Below, in pieces: positions 22,850 through 33,361 of a stretch of 64,000 nucleotides of DNA. The position numbers were made by a program, and so were the translations under genes. Below the pieces are notes generated by a model. That model did not search any database and was not told the DNA's origin. It saw only the letters and a list, made by a program, of their open reading frames with translations. The stretch comes from Alectoria sarmentosa (lineage: Eukaryota; Ascomycota; Lecanoromycetes; Lecanorales; Parmeliaceae), in contig WOGZ01000013.1 of assembly GCA_009733775.1 (NCBI GenBank), positions 124,001 to 188,000 on the forward strand, written 5' to 3'. Numbering within the stretch: the stretch's first letter is position 1; every line of letters starts with the position of its first letter.

Positions 22850-23335
22850 GTGGGCCGGAGCATCCTTGCCCGATCAGCCGTCGAGGAAGCAGATCACTAC
22901 ATAAACACTGTAGGGAGCCATTAAATTAATCCAGGTTGTTTGGTCAAGTATTCCCGCATTCTTAATTTGGGTTCTAAATTTCGCTAACCAGAATCCAAGA
23001 TTCACTAAAACAAAGTACAATGTTCAGCCTATGCGCTTCCATGGTAATGATGACTTTATTTGGCAGTGAACCTTCTAAGGTTGTTAAATGGGGTTCAACA
23101 TCGCTAAAGTTGCAGATGACCTCTACCCTAGAAGTGCATCGCTTTCGAGTACTTAGGGGTTTAACATCGCTTCGGCAGATGACCTCTTACCTTGCTTGGG
23201 ACTTTGCATCATTCCTGATGGGTTTGAATCATGGTGGGGCCACTGGGGTCCGGAACCGACAGAATCACACCACAAAAGCCTCCTTTCCTTCTTTTCTCCA
23301 ACTTCGTTTGGACTTTTTTTGGGATTGTTTTTGAA
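22850..23335. repeat. diverged segmental duplicate, copy 2
   Basis: Partner of 19085-19640, with the same anchor order. The internal two-unit repeat here is TTCAACATCGCT...GCAGATGACCTCT (about 23095 and 23163). Confidence 0.6.
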
Positions 23336-23865
23336 ATTTTCCCGAGATTTTGTAGAAGAACTGTTTCCCTCATCACTTGTGGGATATGGTCCGACAGCCT
23401 AGGGTGCCTTTTTCGGATTGTGCGGATATCTGGGTTTTAGTGTCAATCTACTGGAGAGCTTGCTTGTTCTATGGCTTCTGCTGGTATGAGGTTTCCAACG
23501 AAACCCCTTGTTAAGATGAACAATGTTGATCTAGATTTCATATCGAGGACTCACGGTCAGCCTAAGTATCTGGCACTGGGAGGTCGAGTAGACATTTGTT
23601 CACAATATCTTGACCGATCATAGAGGTACCCTTCCAGCACTGTTTATTTGAGCGTCAAGGCAAATATTTCACCGCAACGATTGCTGGCTCTCGAATAGCT
23701 TCCTAATCGAGATTCTGGGGTCCCTGAGGTAGTGTACAATAAGAACGATAGCTCGGATAGTCTGATGATTCTCTGCATCTCCTCGCAATTAGAGCCGTTG
23801 CTCTTATAGGATGCCGCTGCGATGCCGGCTGGTGAAGTGGTCTAGCTACACCCCACACTTACCCT

Positions 23866-24816
23866 CGAGCTCAACAACTCGGGCTTTCTCGGCCGCCAAT
23901 TCCGCTCGCAATTTCTTAACCGTCTCGTCTGCCGTCTTGTTGTCGGCCTCTTAGCGCCTACATCGTTGTTTCGCCTCGTACTCAGCCTTTACGAACCCGT
24001 AGTTCTCCGTGTGCGCGGATTCAACCAAGGTCCTTGCCTGTAGAACCTCCTTCCTCGCTTTCTTGTATTCCCGTTCTAAGACCTTCGCTAAGTTACGGAT
24101 TAGATCCAGTGTGCCAGCCATTTTGTCCAGTTGGTGCAAAGCCTGGCCACGGCTCTGCTGTAGACTCTTCTCACGCTCTTGGGACAGCCGCAGATCCGCC
24201 TTGACGGTCTTGAATTCCACGTCCGCCCTTGACCACCTCCAATCTCTCCTCAGCGCCCGCATGTTCCAGCTCTTTCGGTGCATTTTCGATCGTACGCACA
24301 GTCGCTTTGTCTAGTACAGTCAACATAGCCCCTTCTTCGACGATAGGCTTGTGCGTTTTAAACTAGATTGGTGAGCTGGGTGAGTGGTTTGGAGAGGTGA
24401 AAAGGGTCTTCACGGCTGGTGATTGGATCTTGGCGGCAGGGATTGAGGGGGCCAAGGTGATATGCAAGATTGGATTGACTGTCTTGATTTGGTCAATCGA
24501 CGGCCGTGTGTGGTCGTTGACCGGCACTTCCTAGTCAAGAGTATGAGCTGTAGGATCGTTAGAAGGCCAAAACAAGCGGGTGGGGACCTCAGAAACACGT
24601 ACCATGAGCGTTGTCCTCTAAGCTCAAAGGCGTCTTCTTGAGATCCGGACGCCGATTTTTCTTCATCTTCGCAGTCGACTCATCTTTTCATGGCATTAGC
24701 TGAATTTGATCGCTACCAATACGCAACGACATTCTGACCATGGCTCAAAAATCCTCGCTCCTCTCGCCTTCAAAGTCCTCCGCAAGCTTACGCTTGATGG
24801 GTGTGTTTGATGGCAT
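23866..24816 (-). pseudogene. coiled-coil gene F, disrupted paralogue of gene B
   Basis: The N-terminus MPSNTPIKRKLAEDFEG at 24816 corresponds to MPRSTNKRKTVEED of gene B. The long coiled coil is readable at 24250-23951 (VKADLRLSQEREKSLQQSRG, LAKVLEREYKKARKEVLQA) and continues after a stop as NKTADETVKKLRAELAAEKARVVELEG. Three breaks are visible: TAG at 24365-24363 inside an otherwise open exon (SPSSPI*FKTHKP); a frame change near 24230 (between LEVVKG and DVEFKT); and TAA at 23953-23951. Both stops could come from CAG or CAA by one C-to-T change. Not expected to give a full-length product. Confidence 0.6.
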
Positions 24817-26131
24817 GATAATAATGTCATAAAGGTCAGGAAGATGAAGTCGTGATACTGGCGCACCAGAGGAACAAATTTGATGGTGGTGTGCAAATGT
24901 CGTAGTCGAGTTTGTATGCGTTTGCTTGGCGAGCTCAAGAAGAGCTTCCCTCAACACAGTCCATGGAAAAGCAAACGCGCTTCGACCTCTCCGATCCGAG
25001 TCCATGTTCCCGGTTGGGCTTCAAGCTATCGGCTACGTTGAAGTACACAGCTCTCGCCGAACCCCACTGTCGAACCCTTCTCGCTCTCTTCTTCCAAATC
25101 CAGAATCCGAATGTCTTTCTCGGTCCGCATATCCCGTGGCTCTGCACCACCACTAGAGTCCCCCTCTACGAACGGCATCTACCAGAGATCAGCAGCGTCA
25201 AACTCCCGTAGGGACGACAAGCTAGCCTTCTGAGCTAGTTTCAAGGAAAGAGGCACCAGTCTCACGAACAGCCGGAAACTATCCCCAAAACCGCACGGGA
25301 ACATCTAGGTATAAAGTCATCATTGCTAGAAAGGACCATCCGGGGACACGTGACTAGTCGATTCCTAGGACAGCACCAATCGAGCTGGACCGCGATCAAG
25401 TATGTAACTCAGCTCTAGCTCAGCAAATGAAGAATATGCGACCAGATTCAACCCTGGTAAGGCACACGAAGTCTGGAAGAAAGAAGAAGTCGGAGACGAT
25501 TGCAAAGGTATATATCTATATATTACAAGTTGAATAGACGGCAGCCGTGGCATCCTAGAACCTAACGCGAAGCTACGGTGCCAGACTCCCTAGAGAATGA
25601 GCGCTCAGACGTTCCGAGAGCTGGAGCGCGCTCTGGCAACGATGACGGATTCTGACTTTCCATTCCTTCCTGCAATGCATCCTGTCCGCGAACAGATCAC
25701 GAAGAGATGATGCTGGTGGGCAGTCACGGATCGGTCGCAGATGGAATGAAAGAGCAGGATCGAAGCGTTCGGAATGTGCTAGAAACCAAGTTTGCATTCA
25801 GGTGGTGTTGGTATCGAAAAAAGCCCAGATTCTCTGGCTCCTATCCTCCAAGTGGCTGATGGAGAGACGTGAGGTCCTCTGGACATGAATTCTTGTGGAG
25901 AAGCTGGTGGAAAGCCTGGATTGTACTGCTTTTGCAGAGTCTCAGAACCTTGATGATGACGAATGAAGCGAAGAGATGTTCGTCAAATGAGACCTGCAGT
26001 CAATGCCACCATCTCTGGTCCTACGTACAAGTCTGATATGGACAGTACAGCTGACCTCAACAACATTCCTTCCTTTTCCAGACCCGTCCAGAGCCTCCCT
26101 TTCAGGAAAGCCTCGTACAGAAATACGCCGC
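24817..26131. other. no supported gene
   Basis: About 1.3 kb of short frames. The segment from about 26064 to the 3' end of the next gene is similar to 30031-30154 (see the relic entry). Confidence 0.4.
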
Positions 26132-27370
26132 CTACCCTTTGAAACGAAGTGCCAGACCGGTATCTGCAAACCGGAAAATCGCCGATGTGCCCTGCTCTCC
26201 GCCGAGGTCCTGCCAGGCAGCCTCGTCGAAACGGAAGGCGCCAACGTCCTCTTGCTCTGCCTCAAGATGCTGGGCTATATTTTCCTTTTCGTTCCCAACC
26301 GGTTCAGCTTGGTCTCTGGCGTCTCGTGTCTTCTGCCGCTTTCCTGCCCGATCAATCTGATCACGGTCATGGTTCCCCAGCTCTTCCTCTTCCACCCGGT
26401 CGTCGCGATTGTCATCCTCTTTCTCTTCGCTCACAGTGTTCTCGCGCTCTCGCTTTTTGTCTTCTTGCAGTATTCGCTTGGCCTCTACCCTCGCTTTTGC
26501 AGCCTCATAGGCGCTTCGGTAGTCCTCTGCTAAGGCGCGGTACGTGGCCGGGGTGCACTCGTTCGTCTAAGGACCACACGTTGTATCAACGAAAGTTGAT
26601 TTATTTCACAGGTATGGCTTTTGGTGATTAACCTCTCCGATCTTCAACTCTTTGTCCAAAGCATCCTCAAAATGATAGATCTTCGTGACGACCGCCACCC
26701 AGAGCTCTTCCATCGTGAACCTGGATATCTTCTTGAGCGGATTCGCTTGTAGAACGATCTTCACGAAATCCATGTAGTTGACCTGCTGCAGCGCGAGAAG
26801 CGCGATCCTCGGTATCAGGATTTCCTTCCGTCCGTTGTCCTCCAGGAGGACACAGCCGGGCCATTTGCGTTTCTGGGCCTGAGTCGGGTTCCATCGGGAC
26901 TTTGTGAACGTGCAGAGCTCGAACCGCTCCTCTCGTTCGAAAAAGGCTTTCTCGTCGGCGCGGTTTTCCCAGTATCCGTCGTACATCGGACATTCGACCT
27001 TTGAAACCTACGTCAGTACTTGATTTTCGCTGCATTGTACTCGTTGTGATGATCTATCTACCTGAGCCAGGAGTTCATAGCTCTTGGGGTCATCGGCTGG
27101 ATAGATCCCCTGTATCAAACGCGTCCATTGCTGGTCGACCTCGTCCCTCTCGAGCTCGCGTCCCCGCTTGCGCCTGTTATCGTGCTGTATTTGTTGTGTG
27201 AACATCAGAATGTTGTGGTTGAGCTCCTCGAAATGGCGCCTGGTGTAGCGTGGGGTAATCATGGCACTTTTGGCCGGTTTCTTGGACTTCTTCCTCCTAG
27301 GCCGTTGCGGTCGGAGCGATCTGTATCTTGGCAGCATGGCGTTGGAAGTGGCTTGAAGCTGACGAAACAT
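26132..27370 (-). CDS. family-1 protein copy C
   Basis: Three exons, complement(26132..26566, 26633..27007, 27062..27370), 372 aa. The very basic N-terminus (RYRSLRPQRPRRKKSKKPAK) is followed by block 1 (HFEELNHNILMFTQQIQHDN, WTRLIQGIYPADDPKSYELL), ending LLAQ. Block 2 (exon 2) has VECPMYDGYW, KRKWPGCVLLEDNGRKEILIP, NYMDFVKIVLQANPLKKIS and MEELWVAVVTKIYHFEDALDK. Exon 3 is charged and partly coiled-coil (YRSAYEAAKARVEAKRILQE, KRERENTVSEEKEDD). Introns of 54 and 66 nt are both phase 0, and the first sits exactly where it does in copy A. The start may be ATG 27370 or 27337; the frame is open further upstream. It lies divergent from pseudogene D. No described domain recognised. The basic patch suggests nucleic-acid or nuclear association (inference). 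Confidence 0.72.
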
Positions 27371-27513
27371 CGTTTCAGCTATGTGTGCAAATGGATTTTT
27401 GGGCTTTAGAGAGTCGCATTGAGGGAAAGGTTGTTGGATAACGACAGAGGTTTGCGAGACGAGATGCGCGCAGGACTGCACCCCGTGACGTATGCATCGA
27501 CCGTGGTAGCAAA

Positions 27514-29101
27514 GTGTTGAAGAATTTGGAAGATCCCCCCCCACCATCCGACATTAGGAAGGTCCTGGCGCGTCTTCAAGTAATTTCTTCTCCTGTCACA
27601 CCACCACCAACAACATTACCCAATCACGGTGATACGTCCTCCTCCAGAACTCGAAAACAACCCGCTACCCCTTCTCGCGATCTGTATCTCCTCCCGCAGA
27701 GACTCGGTACAGCGAGAAAGAACGGCAAAAAGCCTACAGAAGCTGCAGCAGGTGGAGGAGCTCTGACCTGGTAGGGTAACAAATACAATATTGATATGGT
27801 TTCTGACTAGTTTGCCCAAAACCAATTCTTCTCGCTCAAGAGCCCAATAACTTTCTTTGCGAGCATTCACATGAACAGAAACGAGCTCGCCGGCCTGGAT
27901 TTCGACCGGTACGATGTCATAACGATGTGGTTGCTCAGCGCGAAAAAGGTCTTCCCGGGAGGTGACCCTAAACGCGTGGAGATTATGGCTCAGGCAAGTG
28001 ATTCGGCCTTTTCGAGTGAGCAAAACAGTTTGAATTACGGTCGCTGCATAGGTGTGCTGCCCTATGTTTCACGAATTCTGGGCTCGACCCGCCCACGAGC
28101 CAGAGTATAAAGACGATTCTCGAGGCTTTCGAAGGGTCAAGCGCGCCATATCGCGCGAAGAGAAAAAACAGTACCCTTGTTCCTTTTTCATGGAAAAAGA
28201 TGACCTGGTACTCTTAGTGCCTAGAATTCTCCACTCTTCCATCAAGAACATCAACTTTAAGGATATGGTGCGCTAGGTGTTGGAAGCAAATCCAGATCAG
28301 ACGATCGAGCGCTCTTATATGGTGAGCCTTTGGAACGCGATAATTCACATCATATTCCACTTCGAGCACCCTACAAACCAGCAGGAAAAGGCTTGTGAGG
28401 TCTGTAATTGCAGCCATCTAGGAATTCAGTGAGGAATTTGTGACTGATAGGTGACAGAGTCAGGAGGCCAGTAGCTTCATCATCGAGGAGTACGAGCAGC
28501 TGGTCGAAGTTGGTCAGAGAAGCCGCAAAGCTCGTTGAGAATCTTGCTCAAGGTGTCAAGCGCGCCCGCCCGGAAGCTTAGACTAGCAACGATGAGGAGG
28601 GGGCCGAGATTGATGGGGTATCGATAAGCCCTTCGGAATGTTCAGGAGATACAGTATTGATACGTAGTACAGGGAGTTTCTCTGAACAAGCGACCCAAAG
28701 ATGAGGATTCTGTCATACCATGTCAGTATAAAGGTGCCTCGTTCCCACTATTGTTTTATTCTGACAGGCAAACAGCCGCAGAGTTTCCTCCTTCTTCACT
28801 GACATCCGCTCCTCTACCTCCAGACTCTGCCTCCAAAGCAGCGCCATCCACCAGGAAGTCGCGTGCCAAGTCTCAGTCTACCGTCAAATCTAAACAGAAG
28901 TCTACCATATCGGCGCCCGGAGGCCTGCAAGAAAGTGGGCAAAGTGGACAACCAGGTGCAAGGATATCTGGTAATAAGCCTGCTCGATTGTATGATAAGG
29001 AGCGTGCTAAGGTGACTGAAGCTTCAAACATGATGCAGACCAAGAGGGTGATCGGTGGAAGTCGAAGAAGGCGAGGGACCTATGTGTACGATAAATCCTA
29101 A
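27514..29101 (+). pseudogene. family-1 copy D, disrupted by in-frame TAG stops
   Basis: Clear homologue of copies A, C and E. Block 1 reads in one frame (27514-27993): LYLLPQRLGTARKNGKKP, GNKYNIDMVSD, ITFFASIHMNRNELAG, DPKRVEIMAQ. Block 2 starts at 28052 (VCCPMFHEFWARP, FMEKDDLVLLVPRILHS, VLEANPDQTIERSYM, LWNAIIHIIFHFEHP). In-frame TAG codons occur at 27772-27774, 27808-27810 and 28274-28276. Alignment suggests each was CAG (Gln), i.e. CpA to TpA. The block 1/2 intron (27994-28051, 58 nt) has a GC donor, CAG|GCAAGT. A second intron probably spans 28400-28450, matching copies C and E, and further damage follows (TGA in the KAR* region at about 28540). A basic Ser/Lys tail (STRKSRAKSQSTVKSKQKS) is readable at 28750-29101. 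No ATG opens the frame. Confidence 0.7.
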
Positions 29102-29737
29102 CTTTGACCCTTCCCTCGAGATGGCTGTCCCATTCCGGGCAAGAACGAGAAGAAAGCGGGTTGATCGAAGGATAGAAGGTTGATCAGGCAGGCGTTGAAC
29201 GGGGAGTACGTTGGATGTGCAGTACGGAAGCTTGGTTGCATGACACACATCAAAGCAGTCAAGCTTAGGAAGGAACGGGTTCAACCTCCTAACAATTGTA
29301 ATCAGCTTGATGCTTGAAATCGACTTGTATGCAAATCCGATCTTGAACCTCTGACCGTGCGGCTGCATGTCCAACATGAAATTGTGAGCTCGACCAATCG
29401 TAGCAATGCATCCGAAATACCCAGTAGAGGCGAAGAAGCTCAGAACACCTGTTCTGAAAATGACCTTTACATTAGCATCCGCATGGTGTCCGCGGCAATG
29501 GCTTTTGGAATTTGAAAATAAGGAATCCTGCCTGTCTGCGAGCGACATGGTAAAGGAAGGAGACGACGTTGAGACGATATTTTTACAGATCTCTGTCCTT
29601 GTCAAATGATCTAGTTTGGATACGACCCGCAAATTTATCTTTGCAATCACCAGGCCCGAACCTCATCTATTACTACTAAATATCGCCCAATTGCTCGCCG
29701 CGGCTGCAAACTTCATCCTTTACGCCGACGCTTTCCC
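29102..29737. other. no supported gene
   Basis: Short frames only, between the family-1 pseudogene and the chimeric relic. Confidence 0.4.
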
Positions 29738-30160
29738 TCAAACTACATACTCCTCGCCCCCCCCCCCAAAGGACAGATCTCCGCCATTTTGACCCCCAAA
29801 CAAGGCGTCCGATAGTCCGCCCCCAAATACTGGACTGTCAGTCGGACTAGTCTGTGGACTGTCTGATATTGACCCGGACTGTAGACTGTGTGGGTGGCCT
29901 CATTTTCAAGCCTTTGGACGGACTAGTCGGACTATCGGGCGCCTTGCCCTTAAAAGGCTTCGGCAAAAATTGGTGAGCATCCGGTCTCGCCTTCTTCGCC
30001 TGCTCTGGTTATCTCTACTAGAATTCCGATTACATTCCTTCCTTTTTTCAGACCCGTCCAACGCTTTCTTTCGAAAAGGGTTTACCGAAGCACATTTTGC
30101 ACTGCCTGCCCTTTCAAACGAAGGGCAGACTTGTATCTGGGGGCGGGAAGACCCTTGCTT
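29738..30160. pseudogene. chimeric relic: GT8 3' end next to family-1 3' end
   Basis: Plus-strand bases 29738-29800 and 29947-30000 match, with mutations, the region 34600-34700 that encodes the C-terminus of the GT8 gene (shared GGACAGATCTCCGCC and TGAGCATCCGG). From 30031 to about 30154 the sequence instead matches 26064-26172, the 3' end and flank of family-1 copy C (shared ACATTCCTTCCTTTT and CAGACCCGTCCA). The two pieces are about 30 bp apart, and a small element is inserted in the first. No open frame survives. Confidence 0.65.
29801..29946. mobile_element. MITE-like element with 19-bp terminal inverted repeats
   Basis: 146 bp bounded by CAAGGCGTCCGATAGTCCG (29801) and the reverse complement of CAAGGCGCCCGATAGTCCG (ending 29946), 18 of 19 positions identical. 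The interior has multiple GGACT/CGGACTAGTC subterminal motifs and no coding capacity. It interrupts the GT8-like relic. The flanking octamers CCCCCAAA and CCCTTAAA match at 6 of 8 positions, so a decayed 8-bp target duplication (as made by hAT elements) is possible but unproven. Confidence 0.75.
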
Positions 30161-31122
30161 AGTGTGACTCTCATTCCAGATTTTTATTATCGATACTTGT
30201 TCTCTGCAGCTTGCGTAGCCGTTTGTTTCTCATCACAGGTATCTTATTCTCTACTTCCGTATCCTTCTCTCGTTTCTACTTCTTCTTTTTTACAAAGTCG
30301 GGCCTATTGTTCCCAATTGAAACGCCATCTGTGGTTCTGATCTCCCCGTTCGCCATCGCATCCTCATAAGTCTTGCGGAAACGATGATCCTGGAGCCGTA
30401 TAATGATGCCCAACCTTGGCTCTGCTGGAGATGGTTCTACTAAGGAAAGCATGAAGCCAAATTGGTAGGTTCTCATCAATTGGTCAATCCCATCTACCCA
30501 GCTCATCGCCCACATGGATAATCGGGCAGCAAGAAGAAGAAGAAGAAGAAGAAGAAAAAGAAGAAGAATTAGCCTCGCCGCAAATGCAGGAAGAGTCAGA
30601 GGGCTTTGGTAGTAGACAAGGTGGATTATCGAAAGAACTGCAGGCCAAATCAATGAAGACACTCACAGACCTTGGCATGCAAGATGCGCGATGAAGATGT
30701 ATGAAGGAGGAGATCTGTCGTTGGAAGAGCGAAAGTAGCAATTCGTGTGGTCAGTATCTCTAGACCATGACCAAGGCGGGATTCCTGGAGGTCGAGATTA
30801 AAGACTTTGAAAGTCAAACAGCAGGCAAAGGAATTTTGGGCGAGAAGCTCGAAACTTAGGTATCTCCGTTGCCGTGCTTTCCCGGTCTCAGATAAGAAGT
30901 TGGGGTCACCGGTACGAAATTTCGTCAACACACCGCGTAGTAGCGTCGCGCAGACAAGCCAACATTGCGTCTTGATAGAGCCTTTCCAATCATCAATTCT
31001 ACTGCAATCGCACCAGCAGCCGCCCACACATCCCTTGTCCCTACTTTATCAATATTCAAAGATCTTCATCGACCCTCTTCCTGCCTCTCTGAAGCCATCC
31101 AAACCTTTGCCAGACTTGCAAC
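30161..31122. other. no supported gene; GAA/AAG microsatellite
   Basis: Short frames on both strands. The minus frames are dominated by Ser or Leu runs generated by the simple repeat at 30531-30568. Confidence 0.4.
30531..30568. repeat. (AAG)n microsatellite
   Basis: About 38 bp of AAG/GAA repeats with two interruptions. Confidence 0.85.
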
Positions 31123-32383
31123 ATGCGTTCTCGCGGCGGTGGTTTGGGAGGTGCCCCAGCCGATTACGAATCCCAAGACGAGCCACCTCCGGAGGTGCCG
31201 GCCCCCCAGAAGCTCACGATGGGCTGCCATGTTGCCCAAGTCAAGTGGACGAAAGCGCACTTTGAAACAATAAAGTGCAGCATTATCGAGTTTTCCACAG
31301 ACTTCATGCACATTAATCAAGTCCGGGGTCTCTCTGTAACCCGCAAAAGTGTTGTGGGCTGCTGGAACCAGCTCGTTTGGAGCTTATACGGCGAGGGTAA
31401 TCTGACGTGCAATAGGCTGGAGTCCCAGGTAAGCTCCCCCTCAAGCATAGGCTCAAATCGCATGTGATGACTGACCACGTATTTTCCGTTAGACTGATGC
31501 CCCCCGCTTTCACGAAGTTTGCATCAACCGCGGACTGCTTGACAGTTCCCACAAGAGCGACGGGGAATACGGGGGTTTTGACCGAGCGGGCGTAAAGCCA
31601 CTCCCAGCGAGAATAGAAAATGGCTTGGCCTACTCATCATGGAAATATGCCCTGATCTCACGACCCCGACCAACAATCATAGGGAGATCTTGATCCCCCT
31701 CATCGGCCTTCGCGCCCTGAGATATGTGCTGTACAAAAGTCTGGTACGCTTGATCCTGGAGGCAAACCGAGGCACGGAAATGACGTACTCGGATATGCAG
31801 CTCCTGTGGGACGCCATCGTTCACAAGGGTTACCATTTCGTATGTGCTTGTGAGAGAGAGGCGGAGGCTATGGAGGTAGTTACTTGCCGCCTCTAGAGAC
31901 TCAATTGACGAGGTATGACCGACTGATATTTGATAGAGTACGGCCGTAGACGGTTATACCGCGGGGCAGTATGAGGACCTAGTTCGTGAAGTACGCAGCG
32001 TCCCGCAGCTCACCCTCGCGGCCAAACGCCCGCATGATGAAAACAGCTCTGAGGTACCAACGAAATGGTCAAAAAAAGAAATGGCTACTTACTGAATCGT
32101 TCTGATAGGACGATTCGGATCAATCGCCGAGTGAGCCGCGGAAGGAGCGGAAACGAAGGGGTAAGAGGGCTCATCGTTTGGAGCCCGGACCCAAGTCTGG
32201 TCTATCAGGTCAGTCCCCCTTAGCGCCCGCTTCCTTGTAACCACACCTCCTGACTTTCGCACAGCCCACGGAACCACCGCATCTTACTCTGTCCCCGCCT
32301 CAAGGGTGCCACCTGCCAAGGCACCAGCAGCCGTCATCAAGCCAGCGAGCCTACTCCGCTCCAACGTTGAGTCCCAAGAGTAG
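31123..32383 (+). pseudogene. family-1 copy E, complete exon structure with one frameshift
   Basis: Exons 31123..31428, 31493..31875, 31937..32053, 32109..32208 and 32265..32383. Exon 1 (102 codons) starts MRSRGGGLGGAPADYE and holds block 1 (FETIKCSIIEFSTDFMHINQ, GCWNQLVWSLYGEG), ending LESQ. Exon 2 begins TDAPRFHEVC and later gives RKWLGLLIMEICPDL, NNHREILIPLIGLRAL and LVRLILEANRGTEMTYSDM, but in a different frame. The shift needed lies at about 31572-31590, at or just after the run GGGGGTTTT. Exon 3 carries YTAGQYEDLVREVRS. Exons 4-5 encode a basic tail (EPRKERKRRGKRAHR) and a Pro/Ala end. All four introns have clean borders and compatible phases. With one indel it would be a full gene, so this is either a young pseudogene or an assembly error. 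Confidence 0.65.
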
Positions 32384-33361
32384 GCTGCCGGGTTCGAACT
32401 CAAATATCGAGCAGATCGGACAAGACTGGAGGAGTGGGCCTAGTAAGAGAGCTGCCCTGAGTGCGGATTATGGTTTACTTAGATGGGTCCAGGCTCGAAA
32501 TTGATGCAGGCGAAAAAGAGCAGCGAAGGAGGTCTGAGGGTACGAGACGGACTGGCTGGATCGAGGCGTCTTGAAGTCGTAACGATGATGGGGGATCTGA
32601 GGAGAAGGCGTACGACACGCGTGGTTATTTTGTTGCGACAGTGACGATACTTGTAGAGGAGTTTGGACATAGTGTTAATAAAACAGCATACTATGTTCTT
32701 ATGATTGTACCGCTTGAAACAATGAAGTTGCATTCTATGCAAACGGTGCTCGCCTCACTTGACGACCAGCCCAAGACCTTTGACAAAGCTTTATGTTTCT
32801 ACAATTGAAAAGGCTACATTGGGGGGTTTTTTTTCACAATGGAGGGATCTAAAACCATGAAGGCTCTGCTGTGTTCATCAGTTGAGAGTACAGAGGCGAA
32901 TGAGAGAGAATGTTGGTGTCGTAATTCGCGCGTACTGAACTATTGCAATATATAATCAAATAGAAGGCAAATTGAAAGGGATCGAAAATTTGGTCCGAAA
33001 GGCGGAGTGCGGGCGTCTGGAGATTTGGTGATTGCGTTGAACCGATCCTGCTGTCAGATTATCGCGACTGATTCCTTTTGGCAAAGGTCTTCAACAAGCC
33101 GCGACTTGTCCAAAAAATTGGGGCTCAATCTCCCGTGGCACGGACGGCAAGAAATCTTCACACTCCTCGTTCTCCATAATTCACCCTTTCACATCCTCCC
33201 CACACTTCCACCTGGTCAGGCATTCAGATCCTGGTGACAGAGCACGTCCATCGCAAAATTTCACAGCGTCGTACTGCACCAAAGTTCCATTTCTTCAAAA
33301 TTAGCAAAAATCCAAGCCCGAGCTTTAAAGGCATCGTGTGGTTGAGGCAGCAATTAGAAGA

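Noticed and set aside
26003..26631. Plus-strand frames with hydrophobic segments
   Set aside because: Antisense of the charged third exon of family-1 copy C. The hydrophobicity is an artefact of GAG/AAG reversed to CTC/CTT.
30276..30741. Minus-strand frames with poly-Leu and poly-Ser
   Set aside because: Homopolymers come from the AAG microsatellite. No start, splice or homology support.
32388..32405. GGGTTCGAACTC, another B-box-like string
   Set aside because: It lies just downstream of the family-1 copy E stop codon, with no tRNA stems around it.
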